Shown here: in pieces, positions 34,401 to 45,549 of the stretch
Numbering within the stretch: position 1 is the first letter of the stretch
Layout of the letters: the number at the start of each line of letters is the position of its first letter
DNA from: Fomitopsis serialis
Taxonomy: Eukaryota; Basidiomycota; Agaricomycetes; Polyporales; Fomitopsidaceae
Direction: 5' to 3'
Assembly (NCBI RefSeq): GCF_022376445.1
Contig: NW_025955159.1
Span: 1 to 64,000, forward strand
Length of the DNA: 64,000 bases
Made by a program: the position numbers and the translations under genes
Notes under the pieces: generated by a model
The model's input: only the letters and a program-made list of their open reading frames with translations
Told to the model about the DNA's origin: nothing
Databases searched by the model: none

Positions 34401-34639
34401 ATCTGTTGGCATGGTTCGCTGGAACGGGTCTTTACGCAGCCCACTGGTGTGTACAGTAAACCGGATTGAGATACGTTGTAGTGCACGATGCGGCCACACA
34501 CACAGACTATACTCCGAGCCATACGTCGTTCTGTATTGATCCCTTCAAGCGCTGATCCGCCCTCAGAACGTGACTGTGCGCAGTGCGTGCACACGTCCAC
34601 TGACGGAAACGAAAAGTCCTTGGAGTCGCCTGGAGTCGC

Positions 34640-35600
34640 CCATTAACTCGCTCTTTGATCATTTTTGTCGGGTGTCTGGTAAAGATCTGATCTCAGCGCC
34701 TGACTTTTGACTCCGCGATGCCGGTTCGCGATCTCCGAGATCTTAAATCGGATGTCATTATGCTTCCGCCCCTTTCGCGAGCTGCCAGCACCGCTCCTCT
34801 CCGTGTGTTTCTGAGTCGTCTAAGCTGCGCTCGGTCTGTGATTCTAGGTATATCGATTGGGCATCGGAAAATATGACTGCGGCGCCCGCAATTCCTTGGA
34901 GGACGAATCGATGATGCGATTGAAGGCGACGTCACCAAGGTCGCAGGTGAGTCGCAGTGATACGTAGTCGTCTGCCTGCAGAGGGTCACCAACATGGTGC
35001 GAGGGCGTCGTCTAGCACGTCAGCAGCTTTGGCTCAAGATGTGTCACGTCGAAGGCGAGCGAGTCTTCTCGGGTGCCGGTTCGCAGTGGCACGGAATATC
35101 TGAGCGATGTCGTGCGGGGTGTGTCTCTCGCTTCGTTACGAATTGTCTCCGGGATCGATATCAAGTGGTGACGCGGTGTCCGAATCCGGAGTCCACACGT
35201 ACTTACTCTACCCTCGATTACGGCGTATGTGACGGTGCTAATAGCGTCCAATTTAGGTTGGCGGCTTCCCAAGGAAGGTCCAGGAGCGTCCGAGTCGTCG
35301 ACCGCTAATCACGTGTCGCGAGATTCAATACGGACACGCACGCTGCGGTCAACCTCTTGTGCGTGCAGCTTCCAGCTTGGACGTCGCCCTCTCCCCTTCG
35401 TGTATGGCATGTAGCGACGGCAGCAACGGAGCTCCAGCGCCGACAGGTGTCAGGATCTCATTGCATCGCGCGGTGCCCATTGCAGCGACGTCGCAGTCGT
35501 CTGACTGCCGGGTGCGCCGCGTTGTAAACACGTCAGCAGCTCTGGCTCAAAATACGTCCCGAAAGCGAGCGAGTCCTCTCAGATGCCTTTCCGCGGCAGA
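34640..35600 (+). repeat. Repeat R1, copy 1
   Basis: Marked by GGTTCGCGATCTCCGAGAT. Related copies lie at 38690-39420, 44190-44790 and, inverted, 51960-52540 and 55330-55880. It usually lies directly downstream of one gene copy and upstream of the next tRNA-like unit. No conserved reading frame. Confidence 0.7.
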
Positions 35601-36130
35601 TGCCCGGGGGATGACAGGCTGTCGTTGCGTCGCCACAGGTGACAGACGGCTGTTCCGGGAAGCGTCGACGTCAATTACGCTTCACCAAGCCGTTCAAGGC
35701 CTCTGGACCTGTCGATTCGGCTTCCGCTGTCTCTGTGTCACTGGCAGAAATCGTGTTCCAGCCCAGCTGTCCCTCCGAGTCGTCCGCGTCCCGTTGGGCT
35801 CCTCCCCTCGTCCTTGCACGCTCGGCGACATCTTCCTGGGGATACCGATATATTCATGGTACGTGTTCTGCTGGATCATGCGACGTAGCGTAGTGGTCAG
35901 CGAAGGGCGGCTCCTGGGCACCGAGTGAGGCCTGGAGAGTTGGTCTTCTGAAGTGCGCCAGGGGATCGATTCTCCGCTGCCCCATGACCAGACCTCACTT
36001 TTTTTTCTGCTTGTGTCTCCGCCCAGAACGGTGATTCGCATCGCAGTTCCACGACTTGTCGCGCTTCCCCGCACGTTGGCACGGTCAACTTGAATCGACG
36101 CGCAGAACGATGATGACCGGTCCGGGCGCG
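35600..36130 (+). repeat. Repeat R2, copy 1
   Basis: Contains tRNA-like unit 5 and the flanking block CATGACCAGACCTCAC. Inverted copies at 43270-43780, 51460-52000 and 54860-55400. Confidence 0.7.
35886..36006 (+). ncRNA. tRNA-like Pol III unit 5
   Basis: Box A TAGCGTAGTGG (35886-35896) fits TRGYNNARNNG exactly, box B GATCGATTC (35964-35972) fits GWTCRANNC, and an eight-T run at 35999-36006 ends the unit. This is one of the clearest predicted Pol III transcription units in the window. The ends do not pair as an acceptor stem. Confidence 0.7.
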
Positions 36131-36369
36131 GGCATGTCGCTGGCTTCATTACACGCCACGGTGTTTTGTTTGTGATCCCTTTATTGTCACTGAGGGCGAA
36201 GCCCTCTGTAGACAGTACGTGCTAATTCTAATCAATCGAGTCTCGTGTCCGTTTGTCGCTTAGCATCACCGTCCGCCGGAGCTTCAGGCATGTGTGTAAA
36301 ACACCACGGTGTTCGGAGTGCAAGTGCTGTCACGTTCAATTCCGTCATGAGACGACCGTGAGATCTGAC

Positions 36370-36820
36370 GTTGGTTGAGGCGCAGGTGACCGTGTCAGAC
36401 GTACGGCGCTCTCTGTTACGACAGGAATTGGGCTCGGCTGCCCCGACACGATTCGCATCCTGGCTGGCAGTAGTACTTGTCACCCTCCGACTCGTCACCG
36501 AAGACGCGAACACGGTCGTTGTATGCGCGATGTCTTTCCGGCAGTGCGGGTGACGTCTACATGTGTCTCTTCTCGACTCACCTCGTTCCAACGCATTTGG
36601 GACTTGACTCGCGTCACAGAATGTCGAGCTGCTCGCCGACCGAGTGCACAAAACATGCGGATACGTTCGCGGTGCATACCTCCCTGACAAGTCGGCAGAT
36701 AGTCAAATGGTCTGCTGCGGCCGTGTACGGTGGAACGCTTGGGCAGCTAGTGGACGCCTGGGAACTCTCCTGTAGCGCTGCGGGATCGACTCCCCTCCAT
36801 CGAGCGGTTACTTTTGACTC
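36370..36820 (+). repeat. Repeat R3, copy 2
   Basis: Second direct R3 copy, immediately upstream of the copy C leader, ending with tRNA-like unit 6. Confidence 0.65.
36700..36815 (+). ncRNA. tRNA-like Pol III unit 6, upstream of copy C
   Basis: Box A TAGTCAAATGG (36700-36710), box B GATCGACTC (36784-36792), TTTT at 36812-36815. About 460 bp upstream of the copy C leader ATG. Confidence 0.65.
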
Positions 36821-37272
36821 TCCGCGACACGACTTGTCGATCGTCACTGGACCGTCTTGCCATATACTCCCTGCCACTGGTCACCAGTTCCGACAGATCT
36901 CACATTTGAGTTGAGCTATTGTGATGGAGTCGGCGCGTATCGATGCGGGGGAGGCGGTGGAGTTGCGCGGACACGTCGTGAACTGCGTGGCAGATCGCTT
37001 CCGTAGTTCGCGCCTGTTCGCGCTCCATTGATTCCGTGCACACGCGCATGGGCTGTCATTCATGCCACTGCGGGCTTGCGAACATTTCGGAGGACTCGAC
37101 CTGTCACGACGCGAGTGGTCGGCTTAAGGCTTGCGGACTTCGAGCGCGTGCGTCCACAGGTTGTGATCACTCTCCCACTTTCCGAGCCGGCACTCGCTCG
37201 ACAGGCTGCGTACCCCGTCCTCCCTTCGACAGCGGGCTGTCGCACACTAATTGAACACTCACGACGGCAACC

Positions 37273-38523
37273 ATGCACTCCGGGGAGTCTTCTAGCACGA
37301 CGCTCACTGCCGAGTACCCGTAGGCCTTTCTCCTGCATTAATCACACCGCTCGCGCAGCCTAAATTAACCCACAGGAGCGAACAACCAGCCCCCACGTCT
37401 CCGGTTCAACAGCCCGCACCGTCAAAGCGCCCGCGCCCGCCTGTCGCGGGCGATCGTACCGAGCCTGAGAGCAAGCGTCTCGGGCCCTCGTCCGGCGCAC
37501 GAGCCAATCCAGGTGACCGCAGCGCGGTCAAGGCCGTCACTCGGGGCGCTGCACTCGCTGCGAGACGCGCGCATCTGGTGGCCCTCGGGCGCGACCTGGA
37601 GGCCTGCCAGGAAGACATCGCGCAGACGAACGAGCGGCTCGCTCGGTGCGAGGTCCAGCTGTCTGAGACGGTGACGCCGCGCGGGGACGCAGACGCCGAG
37701 CTGGCGGACGTGCGGGCTCTGATCGGCGAGGGGCAGGTGCTCCTGGCCGATATGACCGCGGAGCGAGACAAGCTCGCGCAGGAGGCAGCGACGGTTTGAG
37801 CGGAGCTTGTGCAGGAGAGGATGTGATACAGGCCCTGCATGACAAAATCGCTTGTGAGTTAATGCACAAAGGCAGGTTTGGGTCTGTCTAACTTCGTCCA
37901 GCGCTGCCGGCGTAAGTGGAGAGGTTACGACAAGTCCGGGCAGCGCAAGCGGTCACTGTTGGTAAGCATATTGGGGTGCTTCTCTGGAGCGGGTGCTCAC
38001 AAAGCCTGTTAGTTCCCCTCCACGACCGGCCGCCTATCGACTTCAATCGGCTTGCGTCGACGCAAGCCGAGGTCGATAGGCGGCCGGTCGCGGAGCGGAA
38101 CATCCAGAGTGAGCACGATCAAGGATGCGTGCTCATGAATGCTGACCACGAGCGACGAGCAGTCATGTGCGAGAGGTTCGCCCGGGAAATGTGGGATCTG
38201 ATGGATGAGAGGCTTGATGAGCTGCCGTAGGCGATGTGGTGTTTCTCAGTGATGATGCGCTGACAACACACGGATGTATAGCCCTTTGCCGGCGGCTGGA
38301 GGCGCTCACGCTGCACTAGCAGCCGGAGGATGAGCGCGCTGTTCGCAAGCGCAAGGCAAGCTCTGCCCCACCTTGTTGTCTGCCTGGGAGAGGCCTTCGG
38401 TGCGTCATTCAAGTTACTTCAGGATGTTCGCGGGCGTGATGATCGGCATCCCAAACGCAGCTGGGAGTCGAGGAGCATCCTCACGCGGCAGGATGGGGTG
38501 AGCGCGACGATTGCTCACCTATA
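37273..38523 (+). pseudogene. Family copy C: 5'-deleted coiled-coil gene with a premature stop
   Basis: The family leader and ATG (37273) are fused directly to sequence belonging to intron 2 of the intact copies, so exons 1 and 2 are gone. The NLS-like segment P-S-K-R-P-R-P-P-V-A-G follows, then L-G-R-D-L-E-A-C-Q-E-D-I and L-I-G-E-G-Q-V-L-L-A-D-M-T-A-E-R-D-K. A TGA interrupts A-A-T-V / A-E-L-V-Q-E-R-M. The VKQE segment and intron 3 are missing. Exon 6 contains a long perfect hairpin at 38023-38090. Copy G on the other strand has the same 5' deletion without the stop. Confidence 0.75.
38023..38090. repeat. 68-bp perfect hairpin inside copy C exon 6
   Basis: 38023-38041 is the exact reverse complement of 38072-38090 (19 bp), and 38048-38069 is a 22-bp perfect palindrome centred on TCGA. 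Compared with copies E, F and G the downstream arm is the normal exon 6 sequence (Q-A-E-V-D-R-R); the upstream arm is an inverted copy of it replacing the expected bases. This is the footprint of a local inverted duplication, such as template switching. Confidence 0.85.
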
Positions 38524-38689
38524 GCGTCGGTGTGGATGTTTTCATCCAGCTCGCCGTCGGTGTGTTCAGTGCCCGATTGATATACGTTGTAGTCACGCAC
38601 GATGCAGCCACACGCAATCTATTCTCAGTTCCTTATACACTGACTATCATTCAGAGTCGGATTAGACACGACATCCTATACTATTGGTT

Positions 38690-39420
38690 CTTTCAACCGT
38701 GACCAGACCTCCGAACTTGTTGTACGCAGCGTGAACACACGACCACTGACGGAAATGTTCCTCAATACGCCCAATAACTCTCTTTTGGTCAGTTTTGTCA
38801 GTCTGCGAACCAGTGAAACGGGTGTCTTGGATAGATCTAATCTCAGCGCCTGATTTTGACTCCGCGATGTCGGTTCGTGATCTCCGAGATCAGAAAGCGG
38901 ATGCAATCTACTGTACCGAAGCCTCAGCCTGTCGTGAGCTGCTACTTAGCACCGCTCGTCCCCGTGTCTCTCTGGGATATGATCCACGCCGCAGCTCTGT
39001 CCGTGATTCTGGGCATATCTGGGGCACTGGGAAATATGACTACGGCGCCCGCACCTCCGGGGACTAGGAGTCGATGACACGCAAGGCAGGACGGCTGTCA
39101 AGGCCGCAGGTGCGTCGTAGTCGTCTGCCTGCCGAAGGTCAACCGGTCACCGACGTGTTGCAAGAGCGTCGTCAGTACGTCAACAGCTTGGGCTCAAGAT
39201 ATGTCATGAAGGCGAGTGAGTCCGACTCCTCTCGGGTGCCGGCGGTTCACAAGCTACCGTCCTCTATTAGTGCAGAGCCACAAGGAAGGAGCATCCGAGT
39301 CGTCGACCGCCAATCACGTGTTGCGAGAATCCACTGGGATGTGCACGCGCTCTCCGGTTGACTCCCGTGCGTGCAGCTTTCAGTGGACGTCTCCCCTCCC
39401 TGTGGCGACGGCAGTAACGC
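38690..39420 (+). repeat. Repeat R1, copy 2
   Basis: Direct copy of 34640-35600 with indels, located between gene copies C and D. Confidence 0.7.
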
Positions 39421-39599
39421 AGCTCCAGTGCCGACAGATGTCAGGTTCTCATTGCATCGCGCAGCGTCGATTGCGACATCTGCCCGCTGTCTGTCAGGCC
39501 ATCATCGAGGCCTTGCCAGCCATCCGCCGAGTTCACCGCCCAGGTGGTACCGTCACTCCACCGACTTGGTCTCACCGATTTTGTGCCAATACCGGCGGC

Positions 39600-40080
39600 T
39601 CTTTTCTGTTGTGACAGGAGTTGGGCTCGGCTGTCCCGACACGGTTCACATTCCGAGGCACCGTCGGCGTGTGCGTGGAGCATCCTGACTGCCACCCTCC
39701 AATCCGTCACCGAAGAAGAGAACATAGTCGCGGCGGTGCGCGGTGTCCTTTCGGCGCTGTCAATCGCGTCGAATTTCACGCGTCTCTCTTGGTTCGTTTC
39801 GCTCCACAGCATCTGGGGCTTCTCTTGCGTCACAAAAAGTCGAGCTATCAGTCGCCCGAGTGGCCAGAGCCTGCGTTCCCTACTGCTGTGCCCCGTCCCC
39901 AGAAATCGTGGATGTGTTCGTGGTGCATACCCCCCAGGAAAGTCGGCAGATAGTCAAATGGTCTGCTGCGGCCGTGTCCGATGGAACGCTTGGGCAGCTA
40001 GTGACGCCTGGGGAACTCTCCTGGAGCGCTACGGGATCGACTCCCCCCCATTGAGCGGTTACTTTTTGCATAATCACGAC
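39600..40080 (+). repeat. Repeat R3, copy 3
   Basis: Very similar to the inverted 54310-54780. Both end with a tRNA-like unit carrying box A TAGTCAAATGG. Confidence 0.7.
39951..40067 (+). ncRNA. tRNA-like Pol III unit 7, upstream of copy D
   Basis: Box A TAGTCAAATGG (39951-39961) and box B GATCGACTC (40035-40043) both fit consensus; TTTTT at 40063-40067. About 660 bp upstream of the copy D ATG. Confidence 0.7.
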
Positions 40081-40725
40081 ACGACTTCCCGATCATCACT
40101 GGACCGTCCGCGTCACTACCAAGGTAATATCATTTCCTCACGCAGAAAAGGCTTCGAAAGTGAAAAAGATCGCTCATGTTTTTCTGATGACATAGACAAT
40201 GACACCTGGGAAACGCGTCGAAACACGCTTTTCCTAGACCGAGAATGGTGGCTTGTGGTCCGCTTCCCCTGCCCGCGAAGGGATGTGAAAGTGCATTCAT
40301 TTCGCTGCAACCCTTGTACGTGGAGGAAACGATGATTCTTCTCGGGCGTGTCGATATCTGAGTGAGTCCGTGCATGCTGATTGGTGTGCGCAGTGTGATG
40401 GCATTGGCGGGTGAGACGACAGAATTGTGCGGGCACGTCGTGCACTCCGCGACAGATCACTTCCGTATCGCACACTCCATTGGCTCGGTACGCACGCATG
40501 AGCTGTCGCAACGGTCGTGCGCACATTTTAAAGTTTACACCCGTCACAACACCAGTGGGCAGGTCATAACCTACCAGTGACAGCGATCACGTGCGTCAAT
40601 AGGTTGAGTTCGCTCTCCCCGCGTCCGAGCCTGCACCAACTTGACCGCGTACCCCATTCTGACCCTTTTCTCTCGGCAGCAGGCTGTCGCACATTATCGT
40701 TTGAACACACACGCCGGCGACTACA

Positions 40726-42797
40726 ATGCAACACTATATCTTAGAGATCCACTACCACGGGCGGAAGGCAGAGCTGGCCCTTTTGCATAGAAACAACCCC
40801 CGGTATATCGAAATCTTTCTCCAGGGCGACCTGTGCAGCCTCGAAATCCCGCGCGAGCCTGCGGCCACCGTCGCGAGTTTCTGGCAAGGCGACGTGCCGG
40901 TGGTGCGATGCTCGTGGAACGCCGAACATTCCACCGACGACTTGGAGGCTCTCGTGCGTCTCTTCCTCATCTCAGGGAGACCTCCCGCTTACTCCTCGTC
41001 CACGCTTTGCAGTATCAGGTGCTAGAAGAGTTTACGCCGACGATGCTGGCAACATGCACGAGGCGGCAGCAAAAAGCGCTCAACGCCACACTGCGGGACC
41101 TAAACATGTGAGCGCCATGACCTTGAACACTTCCGGTCTTCGCTAACTTCGGTAGTGCGACGCTTACTGTCGAGTTCAAGTGGGTTCTTCTGCTACATTC
41201 GGTGCACCCCTCACGCAGCCTGACGTGACCTACAGGAACGTGTCTCCGGCCCCGGAAGCGCCTGCGGCCCCAGCTCGACAACCTGCACCGCCAAAGCGCC
41301 CACGTTCACCTGTCGATGGCGGTCATGCCGAGCCTCAGAACAAGCGTCCTCGACAGGAAGCCTCCGGGGCACAACCCTCCGCTCCCGGAACGCGCCCGAC
41401 GGCTATGAACACGGCAAGGACTCGTCCCGAGGGTGACAACGCTCCTGCGACAGGCTCTAGGTCTGCTCCTGCTGATGCTGCTCAACCTGCCGGACCTGCT
41501 CGCGCTGCTGAGGCTTCTGAGTCTGGGGTGACTAGATCTGCTGCTCGCACTGTGCCCTTGGATACCTTGAACGCTGCTTCTTCGCGGGCTGTTGCGGACG
41601 ATGTAGTGGTGAAACAAGAAGACGCGGACGACGCCCATGCACTCGGGGGCGCCGCGAAGGAGAACGCACCGCCAGGTCCTCAGGACGCGCCGGGCGATCA
41701 GGGCGAGCGCAACAGGGGCGCGACTAGTATCGTCGGCACGCTCAAGACTGCGCTCGACGCTGCGGTCGCTGCAGCAGACGCACACCTGAATGGACTCAGA
41801 AGCAACGTGGAAACTCGCGAGCTTGAGACGGCACGACTAAGCAAGCGGTTAGCCCGGCAATCAGCCAAGCTTCGAGCGACGGAGCAGGCGCTCCAGCAGC
41901 GGGAGAAGGGTGAGTCTCTCCCTTGTGCAAACCAGGTAGTACTGACAGTGTCGCTTGGTCGCAACGATCTGCAGATGTGGAGGCCGCTGGCGCGCGGAAT
42001 GACGCGGCGTTGGCACGTGCTGCGAGCGAGGTGTCTGAGGCGAGGGCAAGCGAGAGCGCGACGGCCGCCCAGTTGGCCGAAGCACGGGGCCAGCTGGCCG
42101 AAGCGCGGTCCCAGTTCGTGCGTGGGCGTTTGCGGCTGGCGGAGGTGACCGCCGAGCGGGATCGCCTCGCGCAGCTAGTCGCTACGCTCCAGGCAGACAT
42201 TGCGCGGGATGAAGCGAAGCACGAGGCTGAACTGAAGGCTACGCAGGACATGAATGCTCGTGAGTTGTCGTACGGAGCGGTGTTGGGTTCCGTCTGACTC
42301 CTTCCAGTGCTGCGAGCACAAGTAGGCACGCTGCAGTCGGAGGCGCAGGCAGCTCGAACTGGTCAGTATGTTTTCGTGGTTCCTGGGAGCGGGTGTTGAC
42401 ACAGCCCACTAGTGGCTTCGGAGGAACTCCGCCAATCAGAGCTCAGGGTACAAGCTGAGATAGATAAACGACAAGCCGCGGAGCTCAAGATACAAACCGA
42501 AGTCGAGAGACGACAAGTCGCAGAGCTTAGCGCTCAGGGTGAGTGGGTTTGCGATCCGTCGTGCCTCCGTGTATGCTGACCACAAGTGACGGGTAGACCT
42601 GAGTAAGAAATACGTCCGGACGCAATTGGATCTGCTGGGCGAAATCAATTGTAAGCCGTACTGAGCGTCCATGCATTACTTTTGTCGTGCTGACGATGGA
42701 CGGATGTACTGTAGTTCTTCGCGAGCAGGCCTATTCATCATCTGCTGCCTATATGGCTATGAGTCAAAGGATGTCCTTGTACGGCTGGAGAGGCTGA
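40726..42797 (+). CDS. Family copy D: intact 532-aa nuclear-type coiled-coil protein (novel family)
   Basis: Eight exons: 40726-40953, 41013-41107, 41236-41909, 41975-42259, 42308-42361, 42413-42538, 42597-42650, 42715-42797. All introns are GT-AG and the frame is unbroken (phases 0,2,1,1,1,1,1). Exons 1-2 encode the conserved N-terminal domain: M-Q-H-Y-I-L-E-I-H-Y-H-G-R-K-A, I-P-R-E-P-A-A, S-F-W-Q-G-D-V-P-V-V-R-C-S-W-N. Exon 3 is Pro/Ala-rich with basic clusters P-K-R-P-R-S-P and N-K-R-P-R, then V-V-K-Q-E-D-A-D-D and A-A-K-E-N-A-P-P-G, then the start of a coiled coil that continues to the end. I know no named family with this layout. Nuclear location and sumoylation are inferences from motifs. 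The last exon is shorter than in E and F. Confidence 0.8.
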
Positions 42798-43269
42798 GCA
42801 CAGCGACTGTTGAACTGGAACGGCGGGCCGTTCGTGCGTTCAGAACGCCGTATGTATTCCTATGGTGACGTGCCGTATTGTACGATGCAACCCAACAGAC
42901 TACTCCCACCGTCATTTATACGTCTCACATCGATTTTGTGTCTCGAATCATCATGTATTCCATATTGTATTGTATTCACAGTGTATTGGCGACATGCGTT
43001 GGTCATACTTATCATTAGTCGTCGAGGAACAGTGCAAGGGTACTACGTTTTTGTCAGCTACTTGAGACGACAAGTTCCGGGTCAACGACCGTATGCGTGA
43101 CGCGACGTGCGTGGTAGCTCAATCGCAGTGACGCAGTGAACGCGAGATGCTCAGTGCACAACGAACATTCGTGTCTCCCGCCGTGTACAATACCCTCTGA
43201 TTCAAACATGAATCAAGCCACCACGAGGGGGAATCATCGCTGTTACACAGGAAGGTATTAAATCAAGGG
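42798..43269. other. 3' flank of copy D, conserved with the flanks of other copies
   Basis: The stretch ending near 43000 (CTACTCCCACCGTCATTTAT, then CTCACATCGATTTTGTGT) resembles the minus strand downstream of copy F near 48010-48110. Probably 3' UTR and terminator region duplicated with the genes. Confidence 0.5.
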
Positions 43270-43780
43270 ACCATACAGGACAACACGTCTCGTGCGGGGA
43301 AGCGCAACAGGTCGTGGAGCTGCAACGCGAATCGCCCGCCATCCTGGGCGGAGAGGCAAGCAGAAAAAAAGTGAAGTGAGGTCATGGGGTGGCGGAGAGT
43401 CGATCCCCTGGTGCACATCAGGCGACAACTCTCCAGGCTCACTCATTGCCCAGGAGCCACCCATCGCTAACCACTACGCTACGCAGCATGATTCACCACG
43501 ACACGTACCACAAGTATTCCAGCGTCGGGCCTAGGAAGGATGCGGTCGACTCGGAGGGATAACTGGGCAAGGCTGGACAAAGGCTAGAGCACCATTTCTG
43601 CCGGTGTCATCTAAAAGACGGAGGCATCCAAATCGACGGGTCCAGATGCTTTGAACGGCTCGGCGGATCCATACAGTAAGTGTCATAATCGACGTGGACG
43701 CTTACCGGAACAGCCGTCTGCGGCGACGCAACGACAGCCTGTCATCCCAGGGCATCCACAAGTTGAGGTTATGTGATTCA
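43270..43780 (-). repeat. Repeat R2, inverted copy between D and E
   Basis: Minus-strand copy of 35600-36130, ending near 43770 at the block CATCCCAGGGCATCC. It is the only R2 copy in the left arm that points left. Confidence 0.7.
43364..43491 (-). ncRNA. tRNA-like Pol III unit 8 (minus strand)
   Basis: On the minus strand: box A TAGCGTAGTGG (43491-43481), box B GATCGACTC (43405-43397), seven-T run (43370-43364). Nearly the same as units 5, 11 and 13. It is not positioned upstream of any gene copy. Confidence 0.65.
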
Positions 43781-44189
43781 AATGACCCACCCGGTTTGCA
43801 GGGTCGAACCCCGCTGTGGCCGCTGTGGCGTGACCGCCCCGGGCATGCCTAAGTCGCGTCGCGCACCGTTGTACTATTAGTAGTAGCCCTACTTACTGTA
43901 CAATCGTGGTATATACTATGTACATCACAGATCCATCAATAGATGCGATCACAAATCATTGTATTGCACTAGCGCATCATTACAATGTACTTATATTAAA
44001 TCGACTCGGACATCACGAATGTTAGTAACTCGTGTGAGCAAGCTGCAATACAAGTTACTTTGGGGTGTGCACCATCGCGCGACTCCCGGCCCAGTCCTCG
44101 CACTCAGCCTGTTAACATCGCGTCCTGGCATTTGTCCCACATCGGCGACTGGTTGCCGATTCTTTAGACACTATCATTTAGACATCCTG

Positions 44190-44790
44190 TACCGTTGGCC
44201 CCTTCTGGCAACCCTGATCAGACCTCAGAACCATACTGTGCGTAGTGCGGGTACACGTCCACTGACGGAAACGGGAACATTCTTCGAGTCTCCCAGTAAC
44301 TCGGCTTTGATCAGCTATGTAGGTCTGCGAACCAGAGAACAGCGGGTGTCTTGTAAAGATCTGATCTCGGCGCCCGAAAGTGAATTTCCCTGGGCGCCTG
44401 ACATTTGACTCCGCGACGCCGGTTCGCGATCTCCGAGATGGGCCCTATTCGATTCGAAGATGTGCTTCCGCCCCTGTCGCGAGCTGCCAGCACCCAAATG
44501 CAAACTTCTCCCCGTCTCTCAGTCATCCGCACTGCAGCTCAGTAATCTGTGATTCTGGGTATATATAGGCACTGGAAAACTACGACACCTGCGATTCTAG
44601 TAGGAGGACGAATCGATGACACGCAAGGCAGGACGGCTGTCAAGTCCGCAGGTGTGTCGTAGTGGTCGTCTACCTGCCGGGGTCACCGACGTGTTGCGAG
44701 GGCGTCGTCGATACGTCAGCAGCTCTGGCTCAAGATATATCACGAAGGCCAGCGAGTCCTCTCCGGTGCCGGTTCACAAGCTTGAAACCT
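44190..44790 (+). repeat. Repeat R1, copy 3
   Basis: Carries GGTTCGCGATCTCCGAGAT and the block following it, as in 34640-35600. Lies just upstream of tRNA-like unit 9. Confidence 0.65.
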
Positions 44791-44910
44791 CGAGTTGTCG
44801 GTCGCCCGAGTGGACGAAGTCTGCGTTCACTACTGCCGTGGCCCCTCTCTATCAGTCCCCAAAACTCGTGGATATGTTCGTTGTACGTATCTATCTGTAA
44901 ACCCGACAGA

Positions 44911-45039
44911 TAGTCAAACGGTCCGTCGGGTTGAGAGGCGTGTACGGTGGCCCGCGTTGGGCAGCAAGTGAAGCCTGGGGACACTCTCCTGGAGCGCTAC
45001 AGGATCGACTCCCCGCCACGGATCGAGCAGTCACTTTTT
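44911..45039 (+). ncRNA. tRNA-like Pol III unit 9, upstream of copy E
   Basis: Box A TAGTCAAACGG (44911-44921), box B GATCGACTC (45003-45011), TTTTT at 45035-45039. About 510 bp upstream of the copy E ATG. Confidence 0.7.
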
Positions 45040-45234
45040 GCATATTCACAGCACGACCTTCAGATCGTCACTTGGCCGTCTTGTATGTCTCCCTGAGACT
45101 TGTCGTCGACGCTGGCAGATCTGACAACTAATTTTTGTGGCAGGAGACCACGGCGTCAGTACGTACTATCGGTACACCCATTCCGTGCTGCTGATTGGTG
45201 TGGGCGGTGTGATGGCAAGCGAGGCGACGGAGTC

Positions 45235-45549
45235 GCGCGAGCACGTCGTGAACTCCGCGGCAGACCGCTTCTGTGGTCCGCGCCGCACTCGCTGCGTGCA
45301 CACGCATATCAAAGTAATGTCTGTGTCACGACGGCCTTGTGAGCGTGTCTGAGGATATGGACCTCCACGGAACGAATGAGGACGGACGGTCCATTGCCTA
45401 CCAGTGCCATCGATCACGTGTGTCATCAGGTTGAATTCGCTCTCCCGTCCCCCGAGTCGACACCAGCTTCACTGCGCACCCCATTCTAACCCCTTCCTCT
45501 CGGCAGCGGGCTGTCGCACATTCTTTCATCATACTCTGCAGCGGCCACC
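45235..45549 (+). promoter_or_regulatory. Conserved leader/promoter block of copy E
   Basis: CACGTCGTGAACTCCGCGGC here recurs upstream of B, C, D and G. Closer to the ATG, CGGGCTGTCGCACA (about 45509) recurs before B, C, D and G, with close variants before F, H and I, 20-60 bp upstream of the start. The preceding CCTCTCGGCAG resembles a splice acceptor, so a 5' UTR intron is possible. Confidence 0.6.

Noticed and set aside
33090..40080. Similar ORFs in the R3 repeats as a transposase or second protein family
   Set aside because: Similarity is at nucleotide level only; indels break the frame differently in each copy and no catalytic motif is visible.
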